A stretch of DNA of 64,000 nt from Apiotrichum sp. Y4204 (taxonomy: Eukaryota > Basidiomycota > Tremellomycetes > Trichosporonales > Trichosporonaceae): contig JAMYHL010000044.1 of assembly GCA_025531455.1 (NCBI GenBank), forward strand, positions 248,001 through 312,000. The letters run 5' to 3'. A program made the position numbers and the translations under genes. The notes under the pieces are model-generated. The model was not told where the DNA came from and did not search any database. It was given only the letters and a program-made list of their open reading frames with translations. Of this stretch, positions 22,915 through 35,463 are shown piece by piece. How positions within the stretch are numbered: position 1 is the stretch's first letter; every line of letters begins with the position of its first letter.

Positions 22915-24703
22915 ATGGACGTGCCCTTTACCTCCTCCGACGGTCCTTCCGTGCACTCGGCCCCGCGGCCGCCTGCCAAGGACATGTCGCACCATATCAA
23001 TCGCATCACGAAGAATCGTCAGGTTAACAAGATGAAGGAAATGTACAAGTATGCAGCGATGCCGGGAATGATATCTTATGCCGGTGGTGAGTTTATCGGG
23101 ACATTAGACTTCAGTCTTCTTATCGCCAGGCATCCCATCCCCTGCCATTTTCCCATTCGAGACGTTATCGGCCGAAGTTCTCCCCTACAACCACCTGCCT
23201 CTCGACCCTCCGCGAGTCCCACGCAAACAGAGCAAGGGTCTCATTGAGTGGCTCTTTGGATCAAACCTCACTATCAGCATTCCCAAGTATGCGGCCAACC
23301 CCAAAGATCCTATGGCGATCCAGTTGGCGACTTCACTCCAATACCAGATGGCTACTGGACCGCCTGCCTTCCCAAAGTTCCTTCGCCAGTACGTGGAGAC
23401 CATCTACAAACCCGCCTATGCGGACTGGGATGTCCTTCTCGATGTTGGCGCGACCGACGGGTTTGGAAAGGTGTTCAACATGCTGTTGGAAATGGGCGAC
23501 AGCATTCTCGTCGAGGAGTGGTCTTATCCCGGTGCCCAGAACGCGTACCACCCTTTTGAGGTCAACGTTGTGGCGTTGAAGATGGATGGAGAAGGTGTAC
23601 TCCCAGCGTACTTCGACGAGGTGCTCACTAACTGGGACGAGTCTAAGGGCAAGCGACCCCGTGTATTCTACACGGTTCCGACGGGTCAGAACCCGACGGG
23701 TGCTACAATGACGGCGAAACGGAAGAAGGAAGTCTACGATATCTGTGCCAAGTTTGACATTATCATCGTTGAAGATGAACCATACTACACTTTGTTCCTC
23801 GGCGATTGGGTTCCACCAGGCGAGAAGCTTACGCCACTGGCGGAGAGTCGCTTCAACGCTGAGAAGAAGGAGGGAAAGGAAGGCAACAAGGCCTATCTTG
23901 AGTCCCTCCCTCCATCGTATCTTACATTCGATACTGACGGACGGGTTATTCGCCTTGATGTGAGTCGAATCTGACTGCAAGGGTGCTCACCGCAGACCTT
24001 TTCGAAGACATCATGCCCGGGGTCGCGACTTGGCTGGATCACATCCTCGCCGATCTTCATCGAGCGCTTGACCAGAATCAGCGAGGCCAGCACTCAGGCT
24101 CCGTCTGGTTTTGCTACGGCACTGACCATCACGCTTCTTAACACTTGGGGTTGGGATGGTTATGTGCGTTGGCTTCGTGGGATCAAAGCCAACTACCGAA
24201 TGCGCCGAGACTGGATGTGCGATGCGTTGGCGGACAAGTTCCATCTCGAGTTCGACAATGGCACCTCTAACTCACTGGTGTACGATATTCCCGGCGTTGG
24301 CCGTGGCATTACTGCTTATGCGAAGGCGCCCGCTGAGGCTGTGAAGAGTGGTTCACTCGAAAAGCACAGCCTTTCCTCGTCGCACAGCCGGCCTCTGCTG
24401 TCATTCATTCCGCCAACTGCTGGCATGTTCGTCTTCCTCGCCGTCCACCTGAACCAGCATCCCGATTACGAGAAACTGGGCCCCGACGCGGTTCGCATTT
24501 TGAGTGACAGACTTTGGCGCCTGCTGGCTGAGCATCTGGTTTTGTTCGCTCCTGGCCTCGGCTTCGACGCCAACGGGCCTCACAACATTGGCGGCGACGG
24601 CGTCGGATACTTCCGACTGTCCTATTCAATTACGCCCTACGATCAGATCCGCTCGTCTATGGACACGTTTGCGAAGGTTCTGAGTAAATTCTTTGGTCAC
24701 TAG
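22915..24703 (+). CDS. ARO8: Aromatic/2-aminoadipate aminotransferase (class I, PLP-dependent)
   Basis: Three exons (22915-23086, 23130-23959, 23996-24703) encode 569 residues; introns are 43 and 36 nt. The fold-type I aminotransferase features are visible in order: ISYAGGIPSPAIFPF near the N-terminus, VGATDGFGKVFNMLLEMGD (cofactor phosphate loop), VPTGQNPTGATM with the Asn that contacts PLP, IVEDEPYYTL with the Asp and Tyr that hold the pyridine ring, the Schiff-base lysine in TFSKTSCPGSRLGW, and a C-terminal FRLSYS Arg. This matches Aro8-type enzymes, which interconvert aromatic amino acids and their keto acids and can act on 2-aminoadipate. The second splice lies directly before the catalytic TFSK block. 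It is longer than budding yeast Aro8 because of a charged insert (EKKEGKEGNK). Confidence 0.9.
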
Positions 24704-25026
24704 TGTAGGATCTCGTTACATATCAAGTCGCATCTCATGTACACTGCTTCGCACTTCTCTATTAAAGCTTTGTTCAGACGGACTCAGTGCAAAGATTAGG
24801 TCCTAGCTACTACCGCCTGCAGGGGGGTTCAATGGGTGTTCGTTCCAGGCAGACCTACTCCTAAAGACTGTGTTCCGAATTCCTTGGCAATCAAAACTAT
24901 TCTCTGCACAAGTGAAGGTGTTCATGAAACGCGAAGAGCTGCCTGTGACCAACTGCAGCGTCCAACACGACAAAATGAGCTCTCTACATGATCTTGACAA
25001 CTATATCTACCATCACTAATACACAA
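24704..25026. other. Convergent spacer between ARO8 and the GNAT gene
   Basis: Both genes end here. I see only 3' flanking sequence; no gene or repeat is supported. Confidence 0.5.
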
Positions 25027-25646
25027 TCACAACGTCGCAAGGAAGATATCGTCCGTCTGGCGCTCCTCGCCAAGCCAGAAGTCGTGGTTGCCGACCTGCT
25101 TAAACCCGAAGCGCTCGTAGAACCGGCGCGCGCGGAAGTTGTGCTCCCACACGCCGAGCCAGACATACTTGAACCCGAGCTTGGCCGCGTGCGCCAGCGT
25201 GTCCCCCATCAGCGTCGCGGCGACGCCCTTGCCGTGCATGTTGAGATCCGCATACAGGCGCTGCAGCTCGATGCGCTCCGAGGTCGGGATGTGCTCGACG
25301 CACGGCTCGTGCGAGTCCCGGGTGAGCGTAGAGAACGCGACCACCTGCTCCCCCATACACGCCACGGAGAACGTTTTCGCCGCGTCCTGCAGCTCGGCCG
25401 CGACGACAGCTTCTGTAAAGTTGGATTTGAGATAGTCGGACATGTCCTTCTCGCTGCAGGTGTGCGCGAAGGTCGCCTTGAAGACCCGTGCGCCCAGGTC
25501 CGCAATAGGCGCGGCGTCGGCCAGTGTTGCGTCGCGGACTGTCAGGGCTTCGGAGCTTGCGGAGGGTGCAGCTTCGCACGGCCGTGCTGCGTCCAGATTG
25601 GCTGGCGTGAGCCGCGAGTGCCGCAACTAAAGCACGTACCGACCAT
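25027..25646 (-). CDS. GNAT-family N-acetyltransferase
   Basis: Two exons on the minus strand (25646-25640 and 25601-25027) encode 193 residues. The first exon carries just ATG GTC G; a 38-nt GTACGT...GCCAG intron joins it to give MVANLDAARP. Without this join the frame has no ATG, only a TTG. The GNAT fold shows LTVRDATLADA at the start, the acetyl-CoA pyrophosphate loop in LNMHGKGVAATLMG (motif A), and WEHNFRARRFYERFGFKQVG (motif B), ending in a short DIFLATL strand. The substrate is unknown; small-molecule or protein N-terminal targets are both possible. Confidence 0.85.
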
Positions 25647-26033
25647 TGTGAATGCAGAGGGGAACGGACTGCGACCGGAGACTGGAGAGGATGAATGATA
25701 ATTCAGAGGATCAAAGGCAACGTAAAGATTGAGAACTGGACAGAGAGAACATGTTCCGGTGCGCGGCTGTTTGACTCGAAATCTCGCTTGATTTCCAAAA
25801 AGAGGCAAAAAAACAGAAAAAAGAGGAAAAATAAAAGTCGGTGACTTATGTGTCCGAGATATCGGCTCATCACTGATATCGATAGTGCCAGTACGAGCAG
25901 ACGGGGAACCAGTAGGAGCTAAAGCTCGTAGGCTATGCAGAGAACGCCAAGAGAAAGAAGGTGTATACCACATTCGCGATCCCAATCTATGTGATCCATG
26001 CAATAGTGATACATATGAAGTGCCATGCTCCAT
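25647..26033. other. Spacer between NOP14 and the GNAT gene
   Basis: Both genes point left, so this holds the GNAT promoter and the NOP14 3' region. An A-rich tract (about 25795-25835) with AAAAAAAC and GAAAAAAGAGG words is the only notable element. Confidence 0.45.
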
Positions 26034-28922
26034 CTATCCACGCCGACGCTTCTCGCGCTTCTTCTCACGCTCCATCTCCTTTTCTTCAGCGCGTTCCGTG
26101 TTGAGCGAACCAAGAGCCTTCCGCATCTTGGCGTTGTACTCCTCGTCCTTCGCAGCCTGCTGACGAGCACGCTCCTCGGCAAGGAATCGATTGTCCTTAC
26201 GGAGCTCCCGGATCGCACCCTTGCGCTCCTTCTTATACTGGGAGCGCAGCTTAGCGGCCGCGTTACGTTCAGCATCGGGATCGTAGTGCTTCCCAGGTGC
26301 AAAGTCGTCCTCAAACTTGGGGGCGTAGGACGCGATAGGGATGGGCTTGTGGTCCTGGAGAGTGAGTGGCGTGCGCGCATCGCGAGCGAAGCCGAGCTGC
26401 TTCGAGAGCGTCGTGGCAGTCTGGTTGAAGTACGTCTTCAGCGCAGAGTCGAGTTTGCCGACCTGTGAGCCCTCAAGGACGGCAAGGAGAGGCGTGAACA
26501 GTTCAATGAACGCCTCCGACGAGGAATAAAGAGTCGCGAAGGAAGTGATGAGGCCCAATGCAGCTCCCAGCAGATCGGCCTTGGCCTGTTCGTCATCGGA
26601 AGCGGAAAGTACGCTGGTGAGATTAACAGGCTGCCTATGGGCAACACTGTCGGTGATGTGAATTTCACAGCTGAGAAGATCGGGATAGGCGGAAACAATG
26701 GGGGCATTTTTCCGGCGCTTCAGGAGGCCCAAAATGACAGAAGCAAGGAAGTTAATTGCCTCTGGAACAATCCGCTTCGACTGGCTCTCAAACTGGCTGA
26801 TTAGCAAAAAATCAGTCGACCAGACTCACCTGAGTGATTAGGGTACACAGGAACAAGCCAGCAGCAACGTCGGCAACATCGCGGATACGTGATTGAGAGA
26901 GATATTGACCAATCAAGAGGATCGCAGGCTGCACAACTGGATGGGAGAAGTCGCTGGTAGACCAGGTTGTGCCGACCAAGCGCAACATGACCAGCTCGGG
27001 TGTCCTTGGAAGCGTCTTCGACTCGGGGTTGCTAGCACCACGCGAAATCCCGCGCTGCAGGTTCTTCTGCATCAGAGACAGTTTGGCGGTGAAATGGGAG
27101 GCAGCGGTGAGGGGGTTAAGCTTCACAAGTGCGGCCAGGTGAGGGCCCAGCGCGGAGATTACCGCAAAAGGCGGCTCACTCTGAGAGGATAGGATGAGGA
27201 TGTAGTCCATAAGGACGCCGAGGAATCCCTGCAGCCTCTCCTTGTTGCCTTGAGCCAAGCTGGGGTGATGCAATGCTCGAATGCGCTGTACGACCGTCGG
27301 AAGCGCCGAGTCATCCAGTCCTTCAAGAATGTCCTCGAACTCCTCCACGGTTGCTGGGCAGGGGAACGTGAAAGGGATCTCCTTCGTCGCTCCGGCTTGC
27401 CCGTAAGTCTTCGTTTTCACTTTCCGGGCTTTGGGCATAGCGGGTACCTCATCATCGGTGTCCTGTTCGCTGGCGATGTCGGAATCCAGGTCCTCCATGG
27501 CCGACAAGACCTCCCCATCGTCGTCGTCCTCGTCGTCGCTGCCGCTGCCGCTCGCATCATCGCCGCTAGCCGATCCGTTTTCCGAAGTCATGTCGCCATC
27601 GCTGTCGTTGTCGCTTGCGTTTACGGCCATCCCTTCAATGGCCTCCCGCGTCAAACCAGGGCCAAGAAGGGAGACTCCTCCATCCTCGTCCATATCGCCC
27701 ACGAAGTCGTCATCCAGGTCGTCAGCGTCCGGCTTGCGCTCGGCCCTGCTGTTCCTTTGCCCTTTCTGCTCTTCCTCATCAGAGTCCTCCCCACGCATAC
27801 GGCGGATGCGCTTGGCTTCGGCCTCCTCAAGACGTTCCTTCTCTTCCACAGCCAGTTCTTCCTCCGTTTTGGTTCGATCCTTGGGCTGGGCACGAGCCTC
27901 GAAGACTAGGCTGCGGACAAACTGGTCGTAGTCGGCGTCGTTGTTCTGATCCGGAAGCCGTGCTGCCGTTCTGGCCGGTCCTGGAAGCTGAACCGAAGGC
28001 CGAACAGGGGCAGAGCTTCTAAGCAAATCGCGTAGCTCATCCAAACCCTCATCGAGGCTCTCCCGCATGACGTCGTCCACTTCCTTCTGGTGCTGCCTTT
28101 CCAACTGTCTGTCAGTGTCGAAGAAAGTGAGCCAAACTCACCTTGTGCTCCTTGCTCTTGGCAATGATCTCCGACATCACCTCGTGCTTCGTCTTCTTGC
28201 GCTCGGGCTTCCGTAAGCAAACGGCTTCCTTCATCACACTTACAAGCTCCTCATCGTCTTCCTCTTCGTTAAAGCCACCGAAATGTTGACGGGCTACCTG
28301 GCGACGACCAATCGTTCCAGCGTCTTCATCGTCATCTTCTCCAAAGCCTTGAGCAACGAAGTCGTCACCAGGAAGATCCATGACACTTCGCCCGCCGTGT
28401 GTCAGACCCATTCCAAAGCCGTCCTCATCGTCGAAGCCCTCGTCGTCCTCCAAGTTGAAGAGACCCTTCTTGCCTTGGCCACGTTGCCTCTCGCGAGTGT
28501 AACGTTCAAGCATACGGTCCTCAAGGGTCATAGTGGGGTCATTTTCACCAAAACGACGATCACGGAAGGTACCTCGGTGTCCCCGAAGGTTGTGCTCCTC
28601 GAGCAATGTCTTACGACGCTGCGTGTCAGATGAAGCAACGAAAATGACTTACTTGCTCCAAGCCGGCCTGCTTGTTGGCAGAGGGACGCCCTGTCACGCC
28701 CTTCAGTTTGCGTCCTCCCACGTCATGCTTGATTTTGGTTTCGCGCTCGTCAAACTTGTTGAAGCGAGATTGAATGTCGTTGAGCTTGGCGGCACGTTTT
28801 GCGCGCTCTACGTCCTGCGAACGACCTTTCTTGCCTTTACGATCCTTCTTGGACACGGTCTTGCGACTCAGTCCAGCCGAGGAAAGGGCAGCTTTTAGCT
28901 GCGAGAGTTGTGACGGAGCCAT
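26034..28922 (-). CDS. NOP14: Nucleolar protein Nop14, 40S ribosome biogenesis factor
   Basis: Four exons on the minus strand encode 926 residues; introns of 34, 37 and 37 nt occur near 28620-28653, 28104-28141 and 26786-26823. Nop14 is an SSU-processome component needed for 18S rRNA maturation and 40S export. The N-terminus has FNKFDERETKIKHDVGGRKLKG and RRKTLLEEHNLRGHRGTFRDRRFGE, both classical for the family, followed by a GLTHGGRSV block, acidic tracts at about 390-440, and the conserved helical C-terminal half (IPFTFPCPATVEEFEDIL...). The C-terminus is Lys/Arg rich (EREKKREKRRRG) and likely nucleolar. A long open frame on the opposite strand (27250-27909) is a shadow of the acidic region. 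It is divergent from VPS34. Confidence 0.94.
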
Positions 28923-29319
28923 CGGGCAGCGATATGAAGATGATGTGGAAAGAAGTGTGGTCACCCAAAGCAGTCGTGTTTTTGCCGCTCGACGCGAACA
29001 TAAATCTGGTGTGAACTTTTTTTGTGCTGGTGGAGGCAGGCCATCCACCTCTTTACGTAACGGGACGGGCAGTAACGCCATGTCCGCTGATGACCAGATG
29101 TCGTCACAGATCGCAGAGGCGACTGGGCTGGCTGGGCTCGGGTTGATGCACACAATCAACGACTACTCGACTTCTGTAGCTCCTCTCTCCTCGAACTCAT
29201 CTCCATTTTACTTCATTACTGCCAACTTGCCATCCATTGCAAACGTCTGTCATTGACGCAGTCGAACTTGGATCCTCGACTCCAGCCAGGATCTGACAAG
29301 CGTCCATACTTATGTCGCC
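28923..29319. promoter_or_regulatory. Shared divergent promoter of NOP14 and VPS34
   Basis: The two ATGs face away from each other across 397 bases. I see no TATA box or shared repeat. An ATG at 29312, 8 bases before the VPS34 start, is out of frame and could lower VPS34 translation. Confidence 0.45.
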
Positions 29320-32300
29320 ATGCAGTCTGATCCATCGAGGGACAAAGACTTGTCGTTTGCCAAGCTCAGCGATCTCCAGCTGCACGTCGCGATCAAGATG
29401 TAAGGGAACGATATAACCTCTTCAGGCCACTTACACCAGTGTCTCCCTTGAGGGCCGAATACCAAAGCGCACATACACCGATCTCCTTGAGCGTGAGGAC
29501 TTGCGGCATTCCGGGCTCGACAATGAGTAAGCGTCGTTGCCGTTTCAGCAAGAATCTGACGACAGTGGACTGGCCGATCTCTATGTAGTGTGTCAGCTCT
29601 GGACAGACGGGAAGGCTGAGACCCTCCCCTTCCGAACGTCCTGGAAAGACTTTGCAAGATCGTACATGTGAGCTCTGTTGGTTCCAACAAAGCTAATGCC
29701 TAAGATGGAATCAGACAATCGTGTTGCCGATCAGCTATCCAAGCCTTCTACCCACGTCCCACTTGACATTTACCATATGGGATGTTCAGGGTGCTGGCAA
29801 GGCCATTGCGGTTGGCGGCACGACTATGAGCATGTTCAGCTCGGATAGGACCTTGCGGCGCGGACAGCAACGGCTGTTTGTTCATCGAGGTGTAGAAGCC
29901 GATCCCAAACCAGAAACAACCACACCAAGTGAAATGCCGATGGGTAAGGACGAAATGGGACGACTCGAACAGCTTGTCAAGGATTATGAACGAGGCGATA
30001 TTGTCAAGGTTGACTGGCTCGATCGTATCGCCTTCCGCCAAATCGAACGAGCTCATGCTGTGAGTGCTCTGCGAATTATGGTCTGACCTGTCCAGGGTGA
30101 AGCCAGCAAGTCTGATGACCTCTACCTTTATGTGGACCTGCCCCGATTTGACTTTCCTGTGGTGTTCTCAGAGCATGAAAATCAAGTACCCCATCCACCT
30201 GCCCCTGTACCCCATCCTCCCCAATCCCATCCCCACGCACTGGCATTGCCATCGGACTACCTCACCGCGGATAAGAGTCTCTGGAAGTTGTACGACCCAG
30301 ATTCGTGGCGCGACAATCCAGTCGAGCTAAAACATCGAAAGTTGCTTCGCAGTCAGCGTCTCGGCGACGAGGGCAAGGATCTTAAGCCAAGTCCTGCGGA
30401 ACGCGATCAGCTTAACGTATGTTTCGTAGCAGCGATCATCACTGATACAATAGGAAATCTTCAGCATGCCGCCAACAACGTCCCTTACCGCAAACGACAA
30501 GGATCTTTTATGGAAGTTCCGATTCTCTTTATTCCGATCCCCTCGTTCCCTCACCAAGTTCTTGAAGTGTGTTACTTGGTCTGATCCAGTCGAAGCGCAG
30601 CAGGCTACAGAAAAGCTCCTACCTCTGTGGGGCCAGGATGTTGGCATGGACGATGCCCTAGAGCTTCTTGGTCCAGGTTTCACAGACAAGAGAGTTCGGG
30701 CATTTGCTGTGGAGCGGTTGAAGAGGGCTGACGACGATGTAAGTTCTCCTCTGGGTGCTGTTGATTGAAGGGATGATGCTGATGTCAGGAAATCCTGCTG
30801 TATCTATTGCAGCTGGTTCAGGCCCTCAAGTTCGAACAGGAACCGATTCCATCAACCCGTACACAAAGGCGCCGCGAGACTCAGCCTGCCCATGGTCAAG
30901 ATGGTGAAAGTGGGCTCGCGGCATTCCTTATTGACAGGGCTGTGGTCAATCCCGTGTTTAGCACCACCTTTCACTGGTATTTGATGATCGAGGTTGCAGC
31001 CCAAACTCCAACAGGCAAAATGTACGGCAAAGTCGCCCTTCAGTTTCAAGCCAAACTGGCCGAGGTGAGTAAAGCAGCTATGTATGTGTGGGACTCATAA
31101 CAGACGCCTCAAGGTGTGGCTCAACGTGATGTTCTTCGACGGCAAGCAGAACTCGTTGAAGCTCTGTCTGCTCGCGCGAAGGAAGTTCGAAGCTCGAAGG
31201 ATACCCGGTCGAAGAAGATTGACAAGCTTCAAAGCTACATTGCTGACTCGCGCCATGGCCTTTCTCCTTTGGCAGCGCCTTTGCCCTTACCACTCAACCC
31301 GCGAGTGTCCGTCACCTCTATTGTCCCGGAACGGTCAACCATCTTCAAGTCAAACCTGCTTCCGTTATGCTTGTGGTTTGAGACCGAGAAGCCGTCGGGC
31401 GACGATGATGAGGCTCCTGCGCTTTATTACCCGGTCATATTCAAGAACGGAGACGACTTGAGACAAGATCAGCTTGTCATCCAACTCTTTAACCTGATGG
31501 ATCGGTTGTTGAGGAAGGAGAATGTGGACCTGCGTCTTAGTCCCTACTCCGTTCTGGCAACATCGCCAACAGAGGGGATGATCCAGTTCGTCCCTAGTGA
31601 GAGTCTGGCAACTATCATGTCCGGATACGGTAGTCTGCAGGCGTATCTTCGCGAGGCGCACGCAGACGACGGCGCATTGGGGTCCTACGGAATCGAAGTT
31701 GGTGTAATGGACACCTTCGTTAGAAGTTGCGGTAAGTTTCTCTACCATGTCCTCAAGCTTCTAACATGCACAGCTGGTTATTCCGTTCTAACGTATATTC
31801 TTGGTGTTGGTGATCGACACCTCGACAATCTTATGTTGTCCGCAGACGGTGCGTTTACTCATGTTGACCCCCTGACAGTTCAGGTCACTTTTTCCATGTC
31901 GACTTTGGTTACATCCTTGGTCGTGATCCCAAGCCATACCCGCCGCCTGTGAAAGTCTGCAAGGAAATGGTGGACGCTATGGGCGGTACGGGATCAACGC
32001 ACTACGCTCGCTTCCAAAGTCTATGCTACACGGCTTTCAGCAGTCTCCGAAAGAACTCCAATCTCATCTTAAATCTTGTGGCTCTCATGGTGGATGCTGG
32101 TATTCAGGACATCCAGTCTGACCCGGACAAGGCAGTGTGGAAGGTCAGTCACATCAAGTAGCTATACTAATCATGCAGGTGCAGGAGAAGTTCATGTTGG
32201 ACTTGTCTGAGGAGGACGCCATCAAGCAGTTTGGAGTACTGCTGAGTGAAAACTCGGTTCTCACAGCTGTGTTTGACCGCATCCATGACTGGTGAGCATC

Positions 32301-32351
32301 AGTGACTGGCCTGTGCTAACTAGCCTTAGGGCACAATATCTACGGGACTGA
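29320..32351 (+). CDS. VPS34: Class III phosphatidylinositol 3-kinase Vps34
   Basis: Twelve exons with eleven introns of 35-50 nt encode 867 residues, matching the family. The enzyme makes PI3P on endosomes and autophagosomal membranes, with Vps15 and Vps30 partners. The N-terminal C2 domain ([39 protein letters not shown]) is followed by the helical PIK domain ([14 protein letters not shown]... [16 protein letters not shown]) and the kinase domain. Kinase motifs are [26 protein letters not shown] (catalytic DRH..N) and [14 protein letters not shown] (activation segment start). The C-terminus FDRIHDWAQYLRD keeps the membrane-binding helix. One splice (about 31854-31888) rebuilds [11 protein letters not shown]. 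The frame is exact over all exons. Confidence 0.95.
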
Positions 32352-32916
32352 TCGTGTGGCATCCAAGGAGACATGGTGCGATGGGTTGAAGTGGGCGGTT
32401 CTGGTCAGCAAGAAGCTGTGCCAGGTTTGGCTGAATTGAGTGAATCACGCACCAAAGGGTTCGCTTCGCGAATGACGTAAATTGTGGTGGACTATATACC
32501 GTAGCACACCGTGTTCTCAGCGATATGGGTAGTAACCCCCCTTTCGCGATCTCGTATTCTTAGTGTGCCTCCTCCCCGTATTGTATGTACTTGATTAGAC
32601 ACCGGCTGCATGCCGCATCAGGGCCGTCGGCCAAGCTATCACACAGACCACAGGAATGTTCGTTCAGTCGATCCATCCATACACATTGACGCATACTTCG
32701 TGATTTAACTCATCATTTTGTCAACAAGCTCTCTTCCATTTCTGTTATATTCTGGCCAAGACGGCATACCCTTCGCCATTCTCTGATTATCGTCCCTTCC
32801 GCATTTCTCTTCTCCCAGCATCCGTCAGCAGCGCGGTTCGGTCGTGGTGCTGGGACAGCTCGGTGTGCCCGTTCCCATCCAGGAGTCGTCTTGAATATTT
32901 CAACTCCACTTTCGCT
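32352..32916. promoter_or_regulatory. Intergenic region between VPS34 and the Zn2Cys6 factor
   Basis: These 565 bases hold the VPS34 3' region and the promoter and leader of the next gene, in the same direction. No element stands out. Confidence 0.45.
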
Positions 32917-35261
32917 ATGCATAAGGCAGGAAAGGCACAAATGCCAATCCGAACATCCAGCTCTCCAGCACAGATGTTCCCAGTGGATGGGGTCTCTGTT
33001 ACCGAGTCGCCGGTAGCATCTGACACCACCACCAAACGAAACTCAAGCGCACCCTACCCTACAAGCAACAGATCAGCACGTGCAGAAGGTTCTTCACGGC
33101 GGTTATCCACAGTATCGAAAAGTCCCAACGAGGCGGAGAACGAACATGCCGATTTGCCAGATCGCAGGAACAGTCGTACTGGCTCCTCCAGTTCATCTCA
33201 AGTTCTGACCAGTGAGTGGCCACACTTTGTTGCTGTACGTGCTGACCACTCAGGCTGTGAGGCGTGCCGCAAGGGCAAGTGCGTACCCGCTGTTTCGCCT
33301 GATCATCCGCAATGCTGACGCTGCAGACGTCGCTGTGAACCATCACCGCTTGTCCCACCTGATCATCCCGACGTTGCCAAACTTCCATGCGCGCGATGCC
33401 GCCGATTTGCTTTGGAATGCGTGCGGATGCGTGTCGCGCGACGCAAGGGACCTGCTCCAGTGTAAGTTTAATGTTGTGTCTGCCTTTGTCACTGACCTCG
33501 TCGCAGGGATCTCAGTGCAATATCTGATGCGGCCCATGGTTTCCAGGCTCCCATGAGTGGTGACTCTGCAACCGGGTTTGCCTCCTCTGTGACCGGAGGT
33601 GATCCCAGCGCAAGGTGTGTAACCAATGCCGGCATCGCTTATACAGCAGTTCACTTGCATCGATTCCCCTTGTTATTAGGTCTCCGGCTGTTGACATACC
33701 GGGGATCCCCAACAGCTTGGACGACGTTGTTGCACCTGCCGTTGTGGATAACATTATCGGCCTGTTCTTTGATTACGTTTATCCTCTCACACCATGCCTT
33801 CATCGTCCAACATTCCTTGCAGATTTGGCAGCCCGAAAGGACAAGACCGACCCGGTGTTCTTTGCCTTGGTTCTAGTCGTTCTCGCGTCAACCTTGGTCC
33901 AGGTGCCCCGAGTGTTGGTGAGCCTGGACAAGAACGAGGTTGAAGCACTGGCACGGAGGTGTGTTCGAGTTGCGAGAGCCAAACTGGCGTACATTTGGGA
34001 GGACGCCGTGCCCGTTCAAGCCGAGTTTGGTGAGTCGGATGCGCATACAAGATTCTGACGGGAACAGTTGTGGTGTTTTACCTTGAAGGAATCGTACATC
34101 TTGTTCTCGGAAACAATACCGCCCACGTCGTTGTCACCGCCCAGGCCAATCAATGCGCATTGGCTCTGCGTTTGAACGAAGAGACAAGTTATGAAGGACT
34201 CAATCCAATCGAGTCGGAGATCCGTCGTCGGATATATTGGCTGTTGTTCCAGGCGGACAAGAGCTCAGCCTGTCTTCGTGCGCGCACAATCTGCCTGAGA
34301 CTCGAAGACGCCCCGGGATTGCGGCTTCCCGCAGAAGTGGACGACGAACAGATTACACCTGACGGTATTCTGCCGCAACCTGTTGGACAAACGCCCGTGA
34401 TTGCCGGGTTCAACATAGTGACAAACCTTTTCCGCATTCTGAATGACGCCCTTCTCCTTCAACGTCGTAAGGCGGCCCCGTCGGTGGATAGCATTCTCGC
34501 CGACCTGCAGAATATCAATCAGCTACGTGAACGCGTGTTGAATTGCGCCTCGGAAGTTGCCTCCCCCTTGAGGATTCGGTCGGCCTATGATTCCCGCGCG
34601 GCAAGGTGGGCACAATTACTAGGATTGACAAGGCGCTGACAGGCAGTCCTGTACAGGGTTGGGAAGCGAATTTGAAAGGCCGATTCATGGACTTCTTCAC
34701 TGGAGCGGCAGATATGGATCACATCAACAGCTTCCTTGTCATGCAGGTGGGAGCCTTTTGCCGAGGAACGTGCTAACGATAGGGGAACATTCTTGTGACT
34801 CAACAAGTTGTACGCCTGGTCCTACTGCAGACACGCGAGTCGCTTCTCTCTCAACTAGCTGTTCTTACTCACATGCCGCTTCAAGGTGTAGGGGCGCTGG
34901 GAGGCGTTCAGAGTAACGAAGTTGCGGAGGATATCGCCTGTGACCTCCTGGATGGACTGAACAGTCTTCCGGAGGAGTGTGTTGCGACGAATGGGCCGTC
35001 TCTTGTTCAGAAAGGTGAGTTGGATTTCGTTCCATTATTTGGCCCTTCTTTACCTTCGTTCTCTGACAGGCTTCAGTTCGCTTTGTAGCGATCCAGCTCA
35101 TGGAATGTTCGACATCAGCGTCCCCTCAGGCTGTGCGAGCGTAAGTACCTGTGCTCAGCATGATCTGACTTCATAGCCAAACACTGCTGATGCAGTTCCT
35201 CTCTGTTTTAAGTGTCATTGAGGGAATGTACTCGTTCGGGAGAGATGTCACTTGTACATAG
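32917..35261 (+). CDS. Zn2Cys6 fungal-specific transcription factor
   Basis: Ten exons with nine introns (36-65 nt) encode 643 residues. The binuclear zinc cluster follows a 98-residue Ser-rich tail: Cys100, Cys103, Cys110, then a 17-residue loop, Cys128, Cys131 and Cys138, with basic KGKRRC between the second and third. The cluster is spread over three exons and only appears after splicing. The rest shows a fungal transcription factor middle-homology region: LFFDYVYPLTPCLHRPTFL, QANQCALALRLNEE and SEIRRRIYWLLFQADKSSA. I cannot name the target pathway; the architecture is like many nutrient regulators. The last splice gives RAQTLLMQFLSVLSVIEGMYS and a stop at 35261; an alternative acceptor in the preceding intron gives a different, less helical tail. 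Confidence 0.86.
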
Positions 35262-35463
35262 TCGATAGTGGGTAATGTACTAGGCATCGTTGTGTGTGCA
35301 ATTGCACAAGAAGACCGATAGGCGCGATCATTCCATCGTAACTGATCATCTCGTCATCTGAATGCATGAGGAAAGACGGTACAGAAGCTTGGCCTTTGCA
35401 AAGCCCTGTAACACAATGCCGCCAATGTAGCTTTGGTGGAGCTGCTATCTAATAATGTATCTC

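Noticed and set aside
27250..27909. 219-codon plus-strand frame inside NOP14
   Set aside because: It is the complement of the acidic NOP14 region; NOP14 itself is firmly recognised on the other strand.
35085..35190. Alternative C-terminus of the Zn2Cys6 factor (GFSSLCSDPAHGMF)
   Set aside because: An earlier acceptor gives this tail, but it is less helical and ends in the next intron; the chosen acceptor gives a continuous helix-rich tail with an exact frame.
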